From Alteromonas sp. BMJM2 (GTDB lineage: Bacteria; Pseudomonadota; Gammaproteobacteria; Enterobacterales; Alteromonadaceae), in contig NZ_JAPVOT010000004.1 in NCBI RefSeq assembly GCF_027257845.1, positions 182,935-246,934 of the forward strand: a stretch of 64,000 bases of DNA. Reading direction: 5' to 3'. A program made the position numbers and the translations under genes. This document shows, piece by piece, positions 63,829-64,000 of this stretch; positions within the stretch are counted from its first letter, which is position 1; every line of letters starts with the position of its first letter. The notes beneath the pieces are model-generated. The model searched no databases. It was not told where the DNA came from and worked only from the letters and a program-made list of their open reading frames with translations.

Positions 63829-64000
63829 TTTTACTTCGACAGCAAAACTTACAAGCTGAAGATGACAATATATTGGGTTCTGACCCTGAGGTATCCCCAC
63901 AAATAAAATAGCAAAATCAGTGAGATAAAAAAGAAGGGAACATTCATGACGTTTGGTGATCAGATCAATCGCCAAACATCACTGAGACCAAACAACCATG
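63829..64000. other. Right-edge intergenic region with REP-like hairpin
   Basis: A third TTCTGACCC copy at 63878-63886. A hairpin GTTTGGTGAT, 7-nt loop, ATCGCCAAAC (one mismatch) at 63951-63977, of the REP type. The window ends on ATG at 63998-64000, perhaps the start of a gene outside the window. No coding call is supported. Confidence 0.5.
63951..63977. repeat. REP-like imperfect palindrome
   Basis: GTTTGGTGAT and ATCGCCAAAC pair with one G-T type mismatch around CAGATCA. Its nearness to the TIR element and GTCAGA copies suggests a REP/TnpREP neighbourhood; the transposase, if any, is outside. Confidence 0.5.

Noticed and set aside
1..64000. CRISPR arrays, tRNA or rRNA genes, prophage
   Set aside because: No regularly spaced repeats, cloverleaf-like clusters or phage structural genes were seen.

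Overview
The window reads as chromosome of a marine gammaproteobacterium of the Alteromonas type. The signs are moderate GC, dense short operons on both strands, c-di-GMP enzymes, DUF3718 and DUF3010 proteins, a LruC/GEVED protein, DNA polymerase II and a periplasmic-type KatG. No rRNA, tRNA, CRISPR array, prophage or full-length insertion sequence was seen. The assignment to Alteromonas is inference from gene content.

Layout. 0-5 kb: the 3' end of a GGDEF-EAL protein, an N-terminal-nucleophile (penicillin acylase family) lipoprotein and a small DUF3718 protein. 5.2-18.5 kb: a sulfur and respiration block. It holds a Prx6-like peroxiredoxin, persulfide dioxygenase and rhodanese (+ strand), a small gene broken by an in-frame stop, cydABDC for a bd-type quinol oxidase (+), a decayed outer-membrane-protein tail, a DUF2938 membrane protein, and an operon on the - strand of TauE/SafE exporter, second persulfide dioxygenase and a DUF442-SQR fusion. 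A divergent Rrf2/NsrR-like regulator closes the block. Three similar 11-1-11 palindromes sit before the peroxiredoxin, before cydA and in the regulator/exporter divergent promoter, so one regulon is likely. The proposed flow is sulfide to persulfide by SQR with electrons into quinone, persulfide to sulfite by the dioxygenases, sulfite out by TauE, and quinol reoxidised by a sulfide- and NO-tolerant bd oxidase.

18.6-34.5 kb: DUF3010 protein, a LruC/GEVED surface protein with a lipoprotein partner, a DUF1439 lipoprotein, a saccharopine-dehydrogenase-like protein, acyl-CoA dehydrogenase, M24 peptidase, an exported retropepsin-like protease, an exported protein with a 38-residue PPF repeat, a ToxR/CadC-like one-component regulator, a small TPR protein, a divergent adenosylhomocysteinase-like protein and a 7TM diguanylate cyclase. 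34.5-48.3 kb: AEC transporter, LysR regulator divergent from mmsAB (valine catabolism), D-lactate dehydrogenase, a thioredoxin-fold protein, RhlE-type helicase, an MscS-type channel, a hypothetical protein and an exported KatG.

48.6-64 kb: a soluble PAS/MCP-like protein, a phospholipase D-VTT fusion overlapping an endonuclease/exonuclease/phosphatase gene, LysR, a second TauE, a Tat-exported HisC-like aminotransferase, a tightly overlapping response regulator-CheC-histidine kinase operon, an MBL-fold hydrolase and DNA polymerase II. The right edge carries a 149-bp element with 16-bp terminal inverted repeats and a REP-like hairpin just before the window ends.
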